This document shows positions 1 to 11,526 of a stretch of 64,000 nt of DNA, in pieces. Positions within the stretch are counted from its first letter, which is position 1; each line of letters starts with the position of its first letter. The notes under the pieces are model-generated. The model had not been told where the DNA came from. It did no database searches and was given only the letters and a program-made list of their open reading frames with translations. A program made the position numbers and the translations under genes. The DNA comes from Jackrogersella multiformis (lineage: Eukaryota > Ascomycota > Sordariomycetes > Xylariales > Hypoxylaceae): NCBI GenBank assembly GCA_902806575.1, contig CADCXD010000018.1, positions 1,054,001 to 1,118,000 on the forward strand, read 5' to 3'.

Positions 1-1270
1 CCACGCTCCGTTCAGTTGTACACCATCTCCGTGGGCTAACCTTACTGCGAGGCTAGGTACATAAGGTACTTATTTCCCCACACGCACCTCACGTACAATT
101 AGGTACCTATTACTATATGGACGTACCTACCTAATACCTAACACCCAGGTACCCAAGGGCCAATACACCAAGTACCTAGGTACCTAAAACCTAGGTAAGT
201 AAATTCTGCCGTTGTTTTTCCTGATCCACCTGTCCACATTACATCCACATCCACATCCACATCCACATCCACTCCCGTGCTCTTCCCCGTCCACTCCCGT
301 CCTTTACCAATTCCTCCCACACCCCCCAAAGGTTCGAACTCGCGAGCCGATTCCCACTTGGGCCTCTCCGCCTGTCTGCCACTCTGCCACCTTCAAAGTT
401 CTCGGCCTCATTTTCCCACACTCCTCAAAACCTTATCCACTGTTCTGGTTGAGTGGTAAACCTTATGGGTCTCTGTTCTTCTTAGCACCGGCCCTAGGCA
501 CTTCTGCCCTGTCTGGTCATTTTCTGTCAACGTTGCCCTTTCTTCCGTTCAACACCTTTTTTCGACACTATCTTTACTCCCTTTACTCCCTTTCCGGATC
601 TTAGCCCGGGAGACATTGCGCCTCGGTTTCTTGCTCCCCTAATACTAGATAGCTACACCACGATAGTACACCGCGACACGATACTTCCCATTCGATTGGA
701 CGACGCTGTTCTTACCTTTGTTCGCGACAATTTCCTCGTTGCCGTCGAATCGATCATATCTGCGTCAGTGCGAGTCCGCAGGGTCTGCGACATCCAGCAA
801 CCATATCTATCGGCATTGACGAGACTCAACATTCCAGTTCCACGCCTACGGCCGAGACTTGTCCAACTAGAACTAGAGTCACGTTTTGGTGAGAAGGGAG
901 GCGTAGAGCGTTTTGGTTAACCTGTTGCGTCTGTACATCAAACATCGCTCGCTTCTCTCATTGCCGTGACTTGTTCGTCGCTCTTTCGATCTCCTTCGCC
1001 CTCCGCTCGACCTCCACTCGACCTTACAAGCCGCCCTCCGCTAGGTCCAATTGTACCTTGGACCTCGTGCCCTCGAAGATTTAATCCGCTGAATTCATTC
1101 CATGTCTCAACATGTGTGATTTGCGACTGATCATCCTCGATACCACCGATTTCGTTGCTGTCGCCTTTTCTGTCCGATAGAGGACGAGTGTGCGTGCGTG
1201 CGTTACAGGCACTGCCTGTCCTCCCTTTCGGTTTAGGCGTGTCGGGTTAATCCCCTGGGGGTATTCGATA
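1..1270. other. Upstream spacer and leader of the F-box gene
   Basis: No gene can be supported here. The first 200 bases are dense in TAGGTAC-type short palindromes. A CCACAT tandem repeat lies near 240-270, followed by a long pyrimidine-rich stretch. Open frames at 212-604 and 696-920 have low-complexity or nondescript translations and the second begins with TTG. The pyrimidine-rich DNA and the 1.2 kb distance to the next start suggest promoter plus a long 5' leader, which is an inference. Confidence 0.5.
237..271. repeat. CCACAT hexanucleotide microsatellite
   Basis: About five tandem copies of the unit CCACAT (read as catcca), seen directly. It is translated as an HPHPHP run in one frame and a DVDVDV run on the other strand, which explains the spurious open frames covering it. 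Confidence 0.85.
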
Positions 1271-2836
1271 ATGGATCCTCCACATATTACTGAATTCGCC
1301 TCGAAGCGATATTTTGATAAGCTCAAACAGCTAAACGAGTCGAAAGAACAGCCCCGTGATGCTGTCATCTACCCGCAGGATGGCCCTGTCGCCGCCGAAT
1401 CGTCGACTTTCATATTACCAATCGGAAAGGCAAAGTCAATTGATCAAGGCCCACACGATCTTCATAAAACAGAGAAGCGCCGGACACCTTTCAGCTTGAG
1501 GACGATTTTGCCGTCGCGCAGTTCCGTCGATCATGATCCTCGGAGGTTGTCTACAGACTTCACAAAGAGGAAGACCACTCCTTTTGACCAATTATTCTTG
1601 GCGCTTCCCAATGAGCTGAAGATTCAGATCGTTGCTTCATTACCACTAGCCGATATCCTAAATCTTCGTTTAGCATCGCGGTCGTGGCATGCGATGATTA
1701 CAGTCAACGAATTCCCCATTGCGCGATACCACTTAGAAAACCACGTACCGGCCTATGCGAAACGGTTATATCCGGCACCCGACCCGTCTGCCATACGGCT
1801 TCATTATCTTTGTGGGATATGGCACCGATTGCATGTTGCCTCCAAACTCTCCTACTTAATATGCGAGAGGGTGACGAAGGAGATATTCCTTCGAACTACC
1901 GAGGCTCAACGTATCGAATTCGAACCGCAATACGAGCGGATGCGCCGCCGATTAATACCACTACTCTTCACCATATTTCATTTCTTCGAGACGTACCGGA
2001 CATTACATATCGAGTACATCAAGGAGCATGGGCATGGTTTATCACGGGAGCCTTACACAATAAATCCTATCGAGGCCAAGATTATGAATATGTACGACGA
2101 TCAAACCTTGTTGCGCGTCCACCAAGTGTTCCCCTTGGTCGTGTCTTCTTTCTGCCGACGCCTTCGGCCTCCTTCGTACGTTGGTCGACTGGAACGTTCT
2201 CTTAGAGGTTACCTAAAGGACCGGCCTCCCGATGAGGTTTACGTGACTGCTATGTGTGTTGGTGGGCTACGGCAGGTGGAACGGTTTTGGGAGATCAAGG
2301 GATATAATTCAAGGAGAGGAGCCGTAGATATGTGGTATAACTCCGTAATGAAGGAGCCTACAGAAGCGGTGACGAAAACGCGGCGAGGGTTCATGGGACT
2401 GGCCCGTAAAAAATCGAGCGCGAGCGATACTGAGTTTACGAAATCCGAAGCACACGCAGGTGGCCGAGGAAGACAAGGGTCGGAGGCGGGCCGAAGGGGT
2501 AGCGACGTGTCGATGATAAGCTTCTGGGACAACTTGGTCTTCAATAGCAGCTTAGCGGAAGGTATGCCGATGAGCGAGCTATCACAAGAACAGCTTAAGA
2601 TACTGCTCCCGGACCTGCCGACATTGCAACAATTATGGCTCCCGACAGCCGAGGCTCTCATACTCGACCGGAACATCGTCCAGAGGCCCCAGGATATCAA
2701 GCGCAACGCGCAGGTCATGCTGGAGCTCATCCGCGAGGACGGCGCCGCCGAGGAAGACGAATGGTGGTACGGACGGACAGCAGCAGAATCGGTCCGGCCA
2801 CCTCTCGAAGCCATCAAAGAAGATCCGATCGAATAA
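1271..2836 (+). CDS. F-box domain protein
   Basis: Single-exon gene of 521 residues. The chosen start is the ATG at 1271 (protein begins MDPPHITEFASKRYFDKL); an in-frame non-ATG extension to 1190 exists but is unlikely. An F-box lies at about residues 105-145 (FDQLFLALPNELKIQIV, then LPLADILNLRLASRSWHAM), the fold that binds Skp1 in SCF ubiquitin ligases. The rest has no repeat typical of substrate binding that I recognise. The middle is rich in aromatic and arginine residues, and a Ser/Gly/Arg-rich loop lies at about residues 385-420. Fungi carry many such single F-box proteins of unknown target, so only the SCF adaptor role is inferred from the family. It stands alone, convergent with the AT-hook gene across 1.6 kb. 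Confidence 0.8.
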   Translation: MDPPHITEFASKRYFDKLKQLNESKEQPRDAVIYPQDGPVAAESSTFILPIGKAKSIDQGPHDLHKTEKRRTPFSLRTILPSRSSVDHDPRRLSTDFTKRKTTPFDQLFLALPNELKIQIVASLPLADILNLRLASRSWHAMITVNEFPIARYHLENHVPAYAKRLYPAPDPSAIRLHYLCGIWHRLHVASKLSYLICERVTKEIFLRTTEAQRIEFEPQYERMRRRLIPLLFTIFHFFETYRTLHIEYIKEHGHGLSREPYTINPIEAKIMNMYDDQTLLRVHQVFPLVVSSFCRRLRPPSYVGRLERSLRGYLKDRPPDEVYVTAMCVGGLRQVERFWEIKGYNSRRGAVDMWYNSVMKEPTEAVTKTRRGFMGLARKKSSASDTEFTKSEAHAGGRGRQGSEAGRRGSDVSMISFWDNLVFNSSLAEGMPMSELSQEQLKILLPDLPTLQQLWLPTAEALILDRNIVQRPQDIKRNAQVMLELIREDGAAEEDEWWYGRTAAESVRPPLEAIKEDPIE

Positions 2837-4476
2837 TTATATTCCATTACTACGTACCTAGGAGGCGGTTGGTTCAGCCAACTCATTGGCATCCATGCAT
2901 AGGCGTATTAGAAGATATCAGCGGGTGGGGCCTAGCCATTTATCTAGCCATGTCTGTCATCCATATATCGTGAGCATTTACACGGCGTTATTTACAAAGG
3001 CGGGGCAGGGGTTTTTACTTTTTATGTCAGATCGCTTCATGTATCTTCTGTCTGCTAGAAGATGGGGGAACATATCCGTTTTATTTACCCCTACATCGCG
3101 GCCAGGGGGGGCAACTGGGAAATCGGAGCTTGGGCGAAACTATAGGAGTTCAAACACATCCGAGAGAAAATCTTTCTATCTATGTTTTTTCTAGGCTGGC
3201 CCGCCTAAGGGCTGCCGGCTACGGAGGGAGATACTACTACTATCGTACAATCTATGCCAATACCTACTTATTACTTGGCGGAATCCTCGGTATTTTTATT
3301 TATTTATGTCGTTGCTTTTCGCTGCCGTCATAGGCCATAAACCGCAGTCGGGGGGCGTACCTCCGGTTTTCCTTTTCTTTCTGTGTTTTGCAAGGCACCG
3401 TCGTCGTTGTCGTCGTCGTTGGCCATAGAAGCTTCTGAGCTTTCCTCCCGCACCGGGAGAGATCAAAATGGAGTCGCGGGCTCTTTTTTGGGGGGAAGAT
3501 AGTTGATGAAAGGGGGGAGAAGCACGCAAGGAATAGAAAGGAAGGAGAGACCACAGGAAGAACGTCCATGTGGTCGGTTCACGCAAGTCACAAGCCGCCT
3601 ACATACACGATACGGGGCGAGAGCCTACGCGTACGCCTTCATGAGATTGGTAGAGCAGAGGAACGAGGCAAAGTAGATATATAAACCATATATCAATCAA
3701 TGGTGTTCCCGGACCCAATCCCATTCGTTTCCGTCGCGTCATCTCAACCAGTAAAACATCGGCCTTTACCTTTCCCTTCGCCTTTCCGTTCATGTTTATC
3801 CATTCCCATCCCTTCCCATCCTAGCCATCCATCCCCCCCCTCTTCACGATATCTCCCTCATGTCCCTCGCCTCGCCTGTACGTTCGTCGTAAATCGAGAG
3901 AAAATAAAATAAACTCCCAATTCAAAGTTATAAAAAGATCTGAACCCAGCGACGCAAATGGTATATTGAGACAACACCCGAAGAATCCGTAAACTTTGCG
4001 AACCGAACCGAACCGAACCGGCTCCCAGCTCTTCCCTAGGGAAGAACTACCTAACCTAGCCGATAAAAATAAAACCAGAAAAAAAAAATAGAATAGGTGT
4101 CCGCTACTACAATAAACAAGTCCGCCTAGAACCGAAAAAAATAAACAATACTCGCCCGATTGTACTTGTGCCGGCAGAAAAGTCCATTCATTACGAAGCG
4201 AAGAAGAAAAAAAAGTTTGATAAAAAATTTCAAAGCCCGAAGTCCCCTTTCCATTTCCATTTCCCTTTCCCACCCCTTGTGGACGTTCCATCGTAAACCA
4301 TATCGCGGAAATTAAAACAGAGGGGCCCATTCGAGTTATGCCCTAAAATCCATATTCAAACGCCACTTTATACTTTTTTCGTCCCTTCCCTATAACGCCG
4401 CATTCCGTCGTATATCATGTGCAAATTGAATCCCTCACTAGCGCTCTATACAGCCTAGGTATCAAATGGGATAGAT
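2837..4476. other. Convergent spacer, no gene seen
   Basis: This lies between the stops of the F-box (+) and AT-hook (-) genes, so it should hold both 3' ends. Open frames are short and compositionally odd. Stretches of A, a TCGTCG run near 3400 and an AACCG tandem (four copies near 4001-4020) are visible. No RNA gene is recognised. Confidence 0.5.
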
Positions 4477-7400
4477 TCATGACGGCCACCTATTCTGGGT
4501 GGCACGACCAACGTTCGAAGGTGATAGGTAGTTGTTATTTATCCCCGTACCTGAGGAGTAAAGAGGCGCTGCGCTAGAGCTGGTAGTCCGTTGCTGCGAG
4601 GGTACGCCACCGCTGCCGAGCCCGTACGAACTAGTGCCGAGTCCAAGTCCACCGTGATTATTACTAGAATCTAGGCTCTGTATATCTAAAAAGCTTGAAT
4701 CTGAGAACGGCGCAAAGGACGAAGGCATCGTAGGATGTGACGTGCTATGAGTGGTGGTCGGAGTCTGACGTGCGCCGAAGTGAGGCGAGTGATTGGACAC
4801 GCCATGGCTAGGGCCGTTGGCTGTACGGTAGTTGTTATCGAGAGGTGATGCCGAGGGTGTTCGGCGTGGAGGGTACCCTGTATTGTTATGGACCAGCGAT
4901 GGCGACCCTCTATAATTAGTGTCCCCCTGCATTAAAGGCGAGTTGGACTGAGCGTTGAACTGAGGAGAGTTAGTCATGTGCTGTACAAGACTGGTCCCGG
5001 GAGATCCGGTAGCCATATGCTGGGGCTGACGTTGATTTGTAGCGTACGCGGGGGCCTGTGCGTTGTAGGATGAGCCAAGGGTCTGTGTCTGAGGGTAGTA
5101 AGTCTGCGACGTCCTAGCCTGTTGATGTGGCGCTAAAGTAGAAGGCATCTGCGGTCCTTTCGAGGTCTGCGATGTGATGGGCGAGGCAGACTGAGCAGTC
5201 TGCTGTTGCATCTGCTGGCGGTTGGCTGTCGATTGCCTGGTGTTGTCCTGCCGGTTTTGAAGGGCAGTAAAGCGTTCGTAGTGAGCCTCCAAGCCCTCCG
5301 CGGGAGTAGGAGATACCGTGCTCCCAATTGGCGCCGTAGCCTGATGCTGCTGCTGCTGTTTCTGAGCGCGATTGGGGTTGCTCTGCTCATTACGGTTCTG
5401 TAAAGCAGCTATCCGCTCGTAATGAGCCTCTAGACCTTCAGCCTGCATATGTCCTTGGGATGAAGCCGTAACTTGACTAGCCTGTCGAGCTGGATCCACG
5501 GCGGCTGTCGTAGACGCAGAATTCTTAGTTCCCATGCTATTTGGAGTTGACCGCTTCGATCCTTGTAGGGAACCCGGCTCATGAGACTTACGGGATCGTT
5601 TGGCTGACGGCGCCACAGTACTGGTCATGGACGGTTGCTGAATAGGTTGACCAACGGGAGGTTGCGCTTGAGGAACCGGGGTCGTAATTGTTTGCGGAAG
5701 GCTAGGATGGACTTGTGGGGGAATTGGATTGCTTCCGCCAGCTCCATCGGCGGCTCCATCAACTCGAGGGTTGGCGATACTAGCAGGGGCTGATTGACGT
5801 TTCCGCTTCTTTCCGACGATTGATGACTCCTTTACTTGAGGGGTTGGGACCTGGGTGTTAGGCACCACCACAGGCGGCGGCGGCGGCGGCGGTAGCGGTA
5901 GCGGTAACTGGGTTCGTTTATCTTTCTGAGAAGCACCGACATCAATAATAGAAGATGTAGCAGTGCTGCCCGTAAACGAGGGGCCAGTCACAGACATCTG
6001 ACCTAAATTTTGACTACTCTGGCGATTCGGTAGATCGGGCGTATTATGTTGGGATGTGGTAACATCTTGACCTGTTGACTCGTTGGGAGCCTTTGGGCGA
6101 TTCTTAGAACCCTTTGGTCGTCCCGAATTTGCCTTCTTCTTCGACTGCTCGCCGAGCATGGGAACGGGCACTGGTACTGGGGTCACTTTTGGTGGTATCG
6201 GGAGCGTTGACACATGATCAACTTGGTTAGGAATATTCAAGTTCGCGAGTGCAGTTTCAGCTGGTTGACTAGCCTGTTGCGAGCCAGAAAGTTCCTTAGG
6301 TCTGTTCTTAGAGCCCTTGGGTCGGCCGCGTCGTTTTGTGCTAGAACCAGGCGCAATTGGGGCGGCGTCGTTGATAGATTTGAAACCACCTGTTGAACCG
6401 GTAGCTGGGGTGTTGTTGAACTGTGCCGCATCGGGGCCTCGGGGAGGTGTGCTCGGAGCGTTCCTCAATGCCTCCCTAACCTCGACCAGATCGCCGTCCC
6501 CATTCAATTCCAGAACATCATCTTCCACATCGATCCAGCTATCATCCTGAGGTTCTTGGGCTCGATTTGCGGCTCCCTTGGTACCCTTCTTGGTGCCCTT
6601 GTCACTTCGAGACTTGCTAGCTTTGCTACCTTTAGGTCGTCCCCTCGGCCGTCGCTGGTTCACGTACTGTACGGACGGAATCGGGTCCCGTCTTCGGGGT
6701 TCCTCGAGATTGGGAAATATCTCGGCGATCCAGCCCACAAACAGGGAGCCGGAGCCGTTAGCCTCGGCACTCTCGGGGAACTTACCATCGGCAGGAGGTG
6801 GAGCGTCGGGTATGCCGCCAAAAAAAGCAACCGCCTTGCATAACTGATCGACGACAAGAGCGGGAGCCAGTGTTCTCAGAAGCGTCAACAGCCGAGCCTG
6901 TTCGGCTTTTGTTTCTGCCATTGAAAGGGGATGAGCTAGCGCCGGATCATCATTATCATCTTCATCGTCAGCAGCAGCAGCAGCGGTAGCAGCAGCGGTA
7001 GTAGCAGCAGCAGCAGCGGTAGTAGTAGCAGCAGCAGCGGTAGTAGCGGCAGTAGATGGTGGTTCGATAGAGGTAGATTTCTTAGGAGGGGTGAATTGTT
7101 TAGGAGAGGTGAACTGTTTTAATCCAGGCGGTCGTGGGTAGTTCGCTCTTCGTTGGTGGGACACATAGGTGTCGGTCTGAGCCAACCTGGCCTGCAGAGC
7201 GGTGCTCTCGCTGGTGCGCTTTGCTGCTGCATCGCGGCCTTCGCTTGCGCGATGACTAGCAACGTCCATGTGCATCACGCTAAAATTTCCTTTCATTTGC
7301 TCGGTAACATCTTTCAGCTTGCTTGGAACGGGATTCCTCACACGTCCATCTCGAGGATATAATCTCAAATCTGCATGTATAGAACCATCATGAGATAACG

Positions 7401-7648
7401 TAGAAGGTAGGAGGCCATTGGCGCTGCCATTAGCGGTAGGAGCGGCTAGGGATGGCGACGTTGCGGCAAGGCCAGGCGTAGGAGATTCGGAGAGCTGGTG
7501 GCCGCTAGGATTCGGGGCCCTTGCAGCCATGGAAGATGAGTTATTTGCCAAATTGGCTGATTGCTGGCCTGCGACATCGAGTTAGCCGGAGAATCATGAA
7601 GTCCAGAGAGGAGGAGGAGGAAGACGGCCTACCGGAGGTTGTAGCCAT
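4477..7648 (-). CDS. AT-hook protein, large and low-complexity
   Basis: Two exons, 7648-7633 (16 bases, ATGGCTACAACCTCCG) and 7568-4477, joined by a GTAGGC...CGCAG intron, give 1035 residues. The join is in frame and supplies the ATG that the long open frame lacks. Three AT-hooks are visible, each built on GRPKGSK (bases about 6615-6655, 6293-6340 and 6085-6130). This motif binds the minor groove of AT-rich DNA, so a chromatin or transcription role is likely. A degenerate Ala/Thr repeat lies near 6970-7060 and a proline run near 5870-5895. Two copies of AEGLEAHYER..ALQNR occur at 5399-5445 and 5255-5305. The C-terminal third is Gln/Ser/Pro-rich and probably disordered. I do not recognise the family; nuclear localisation is inferred. 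Confidence 0.8.
5255..5445 (-). repeat. Internal protein repeat AEGLEAHYER..ALQNR, two copies
   Basis: Two near-identical stretches in the AT-hook protein (AEGLEAHYERIAALQNRN and AEGLEAHYERFTALQNRQ), each followed by a Gln-rich linker. Seen directly. The charged helix-like unit stands out from the disordered surroundings and may be a short binding module. Confidence 0.8.
6968..7062 (-). repeat. Trinucleotide repeat encoding Ala/Thr runs
   Basis: A degenerate GCA/GTA repeat on the + strand encodes TAAAA-type runs on the - strand just before an acidic DDEDDNDD patch of the AT-hook protein. Such runs commonly vary in length between strains; that is general knowledge and not seen here. Confidence 0.75.
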
Positions 7649-9763
7649 TTGGTTGAAGCAGTGTCAACCATGACAGAGAGAGTGAGAGTATGCTGTCTAG
7701 ATTTCGACTCGTTCGCTGAGACGCAGGGAAGATTGGGACTTTACTCCGGCAGCTGAGTATGGACCGGTTGGCGGAATCCCATGCTCGTCGACCGCAGATG
7801 ACGGAGGGTGAGGTGTAAGGACTACCAGCGCGTCATCGCGAGGAGCAGATGCGACGCCGCAAGATAGCCGAGGAATAGATGAAATCAATGGGTTTGAATG
7901 CGCCGGTAGATTGGATTCGGGGGAAAAGGTGTAGGTAGGTGGTAGTAGTAGTAATGATAGTAGCAGCAGTTATTTTCAGGTAAGACTAGGACTAAGCTAC
8001 CTTGGTTCCTTGGTTGCTTTTGCTTGGTAGACACCTAGGTAATTGTATATCACTAGGACTAGAAAGTTGGGTCGACGAATACGTTGTAGATCAAGTTTGA
8101 ATGCTGATCTTCAGTCGGCGGCAACAGAGTCCAGAGTCCAGACAGGGCAAATACCGTGCCTACCGTACCTATCTACCTATCGTACCTAGGTAGGGCAAAT
8201 CAATGTCAAAAGTCGTCGATGGCGACAGGTGGTTGGGCTTCATAGGACTGGTTGACCGCTTGATTTTAGTGTAACGGATGATAGGACGACGTAAATTTTC
8301 GAATAAGTTTGAGAATAAGGGGAAATTTCTATTTCTATTTTTTCCCTTTCTCTTTCTCTTTTGATAATGGTTGTGTTGTTTTTCTTTGGTAATGAATGGT
8401 TCGGATGGTTCTCGTGCTCTTTCAGCGGCGGCTATTGGATTTACACGTCGACTCTCCAAGATTTGGGGTTGTACTTCTTCAGATGGGTTTAGTGGGTACG
8501 ATGTTTAGTGGATTACCTGGTAGGTACCCAGTAGGTAGGCCAAAGCGGAGTCGCGAAAGAACCTTACTACAAGGTCCTTTGGAAAGTGAGATGGGATAGA
8601 TGGCCGGTGCAACTGAGGTGGTGCGTACCTTCCTACCTACCTACATACCTAGGTAGGTACCACTACCCTTTCTGGCAGAGGTGGAGGAATCCCGTGACCC
8701 TATCCCGCATTAGAATTACCAGATACATACATCCGCTACACATCCGCTATCTTTAATGTTGTCTCACTTTCATACGCTTTATCTTATCACTTAATATCTA
8801 TTTTTCAGCTTCCAAGACTCCGAGTTTGATATCGTTCCATTTCACGTTACTCTCTTAACTTCTCTATATCCACTGCTGCCCAATTGGTTAATACCTATCG
8901 AGGTAAGGAATTATGAATACGCCATTCCTTAAAGAGTTTGTATGTAACCTACCTGTATCTTAAATGTAGGGCTGCCTACCTAGGTATCGAATAATAGCAG
9001 ATAGTAAGTGTAGGCTCAATGGGATATAGCACTTAGCGGCCCATGAACATTCCTTGATTAATAAGACTTATACATAAATAAGAGAAGATCATATGAATAT
9101 CAGATATTATGCTATCTTTAAAATAAAACGTGAATATATCTAGGTACCAGGTAAATATTAGATCTAACATCTATGGTTTTATCCTTGTAGATCTACCTTA
9201 GGTAGGTATCTAGTAAGTACCTAGGTACCTCTAACTTGGAAGTTTTGCTTTTCGTAGGTACCTAGGTACGTATGTAGACAGGCGGCAGGTTCAAGCTGCT
9301 GTTGAAAGTTGAAAGTAACCCCACTTAAAGTTTCAAGGTTACCAATTAAGAAGCACTGACGTTAACTCGTGCATTGTTACTTACCACCTTAAGGTACCTG
9401 GAGCTCTAATCACACAACAGCCCTGGAGCCTCGCACTGCGCAGTTACATACTTACTTCTACCTATACCACCTTTACTATAACCTTCACAAATATTCCAAC
9501 TACACATCCGTCGTGGTTGTTCTTCATAAACGACGGGCTCATATCCTAGTTACTGGTGTTCTTCATATACACCTTGTACATTAGTAACTAGTTTAGTTCT
9601 AAGTCATCGGTTGTCGAGTAATATTCTTCGACTCCACCTTCGAGAGCTCTCCCATCCATCCACCTCTAGCAACTCCTCTGTCCTGCTCTTACCGGTAATA
9701 CCTAAGCTGTATTTCTAGGCCGAGACATCATAAAAACATTAACTATAGCTCCCGACCGCCGCC
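7649..9763. other. Divergent promoter region (AT-hook / VMA5)
   Basis: A 2.1 kb spacer between two diverging genes. It is AT-rich around 8700-9250 and packed with the TACCTAGGTA palindrome family (about 8020, 8160-8195, 8637-8662, 8975 and 9140-9256). No open frame resembles a gene; the 8169-8459 frame on the - strand is Lys/Arg/Asn-rich and lacks recognisable content. Confidence 0.5.
9140..9272. repeat. Dense cluster of TACCTAGGTA-family palindromes
   Basis: Within 130 bases there are at least five copies or near-copies of CTAGGTACC / TACCTAGGTAC upstream of VMA5. The same unit recurs in many spacers of the window and I did not notice it inside coding exons. Confidence 0.8.
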
Positions 9764-11222
9764 ATGGCTCCGACTCCGGCGAAGTACGTTCTCTTGTCGC
9801 TGCCTTTCAGCACCTTCGATACAGACGACAAGCAAGAAGCCCTCGACTCCCTCAAGACCACCATCACACCCGATAATGGAACCGTCTTGTCATTCCCCGT
9901 CCCGAACTTTAAGATAGGGACCCTGGATGCATTGGTCCAACAAGCCGACGACTTGGCAAAGCTCAATACCGCCTGCGAGGGGGTGGTTGGCAAGGTTGGC
10001 GACTCCTTGCGCACCTTATACGAAGGCAACGAGGAGAAAGCCTCCGAACAGAAGATGGTCAACGATAGTTCGTGGTCCTCATTTCCTAGAAATATCGACA
10101 TGGCGGCATGTTGACTAGCTTTTAGAGCCAACGGATCAGTATCTTCGCACCTTTACTTGGAACAAAGTCCGCTATAGAGCCGATAGGCCCGTGGGCGAAA
10201 TGATCGATATCTTGCAAAAGGTACACCTCACTACTTCGCAAACTTCACACCAAGTATCAACCGGAGATTATACTAATATGGGAACCTTTGCGCTGGTAGG
10301 AATTGGCCACGGTCGATAGTGACGTCAAGGGAAAATTCAATCAATACAACCAAGTCAAAACAAACCTCGCTACTCTACAAAGGAAGCAAACGTAATACAT
10401 CCCGAAAACCTATCACAGTCCTAACCAGCTTCGATCAAATACTGACCCTACTTGTTGGACTCAGCGGTAACCTCGCAACCAAGTCTCTTACGCCGATTGT
10501 CAACCCGTCTCTACTAATACAAGATTCCGAATACCTCGAGACGCACCTCGTCGCTGTCCCCACCAACTTGAAAAAGGAGTATCTTAAGAGCTACGAGACT
10601 ATCTCACCTATGGTGGTCCCTCGATCGTCTATACAAGTTGCGCAAGACGACGAGTTCGTCCTGTTCGCCGTCACCACGTTCAAGAAGCACAGCAGCGAGT
10701 TCCAACAGAAGTGCCGAGAGCAGAGGTGGACGCCCCGGCAGTATAAGTACGTCGAGGGCGGCAGAGAGGAAGAGCAAAAGGAACTAGAGCGCGTCATGCG
10801 AGAAGAGAAGAAGGTCTGGGGTGAGGCTTTACGACTGACCCGCACAGGATGGAGCGAGAGCGTCATGATATGGGCGCACGTCATGGCTCTCCGCGTCTTC
10901 GTAGAGTCTGTATTGCGATACGGCCTACCGCTGGAATTCGTGTCCGCTCTCGTACTGGTAGGCGCGCCACTCGGTTTCCCCAACACCAATCTAGAGAATA
11001 CTAACTCGGTTACGGCAGACCAACTCAAAGCTAGTGAAGAAGGTGAAGACGGCGCTGGACTCGTCCTATTCGTACTTGGGTGGAAACGCGTTCGGAAGAG
11101 ACAAGCGGGGAAGGATGGTGAAAGACGACGCGGCCTTGACGTCGGAGATGGCGGCGGCTGGTCTGGGCCACACAGAGGGCAACGAGTACACGGCATACGT
11201 ATACTACGAGTTCGAACTATAG
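9764..11222 (+). CDS. VMA5: V-type proton ATPase subunit C
   Basis: Five exons (9764-10067, 10126-10220, 10300-10391, 10465-10957, 11019-11222) give 395 residues, close to the 392 of yeast Vma5. Subunit C is the peripheral stalk part that links the V1 and Vo sectors and is released when the pump disassembles; it acts on vacuolar and endomembrane surfaces. Diagnostic stretches are YLRTFTWNKVRYRADRPV in exon 2, the charged REEEQKELERVMREEKKVW coiled segment in exon 4, and the C-terminal SSYSYLGGNAFGRDKRGR and YTAYVYYEFEL. Every intron keeps frame, and two carry clear TACTAA branch sites. The start follows a GCCGCC Kozak-like leader. It converges on the APS kinase gene. Confidence 0.96.
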
Positions 11223-11526
11223 ACAGACACAGCATGCTGCAGCTAATTCACTAGGTTGGCGTTTCGCGGGCGGTCAGATGTCACGGCTAGCATCTCCCTG
11301 AAAAGGGTGCCTTGGTTGCTACACCATATCGCAATGTGGTAAATTTTTTCTGTGTACATTTCTTCGGTGGCGCCAAGTCTATTGCAATGTCTACATACAT
11401 GTCTCGCCTCGCCTTACTTCGCCTCATTTGACGCGGTGGCCCAGTTCTTGATAAAATATGTTTTGTTGCCTACAACCTATTTTAGACCCCTTTCCCCCCT
11501 ATCTACCTAGATACTAACCCCAACCC
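11223..11526. other. Convergent 3' spacer VMA5 / APS kinase
   Basis: 304 bases between two facing stops, expected to hold both polyadenylation regions. Nothing else is seen. Confidence 0.5.

Noticed and set aside
325..345. GGTTCGAACTC, like a tRNA B box
   Set aside because: No A box, acceptor stem or T-stem pairing around it.
696..920. 74-residue + strand frame before the F-box gene
   Set aside because: It starts with TTG, has no motif, and lies in a probable 5' leader.
8169..8459. 96-residue - strand frame upstream of the AT-hook gene
   Set aside because: Lys/Arg/Asn-rich reading of pyrimidine-rich DNA; no supporting start, intron or homology.
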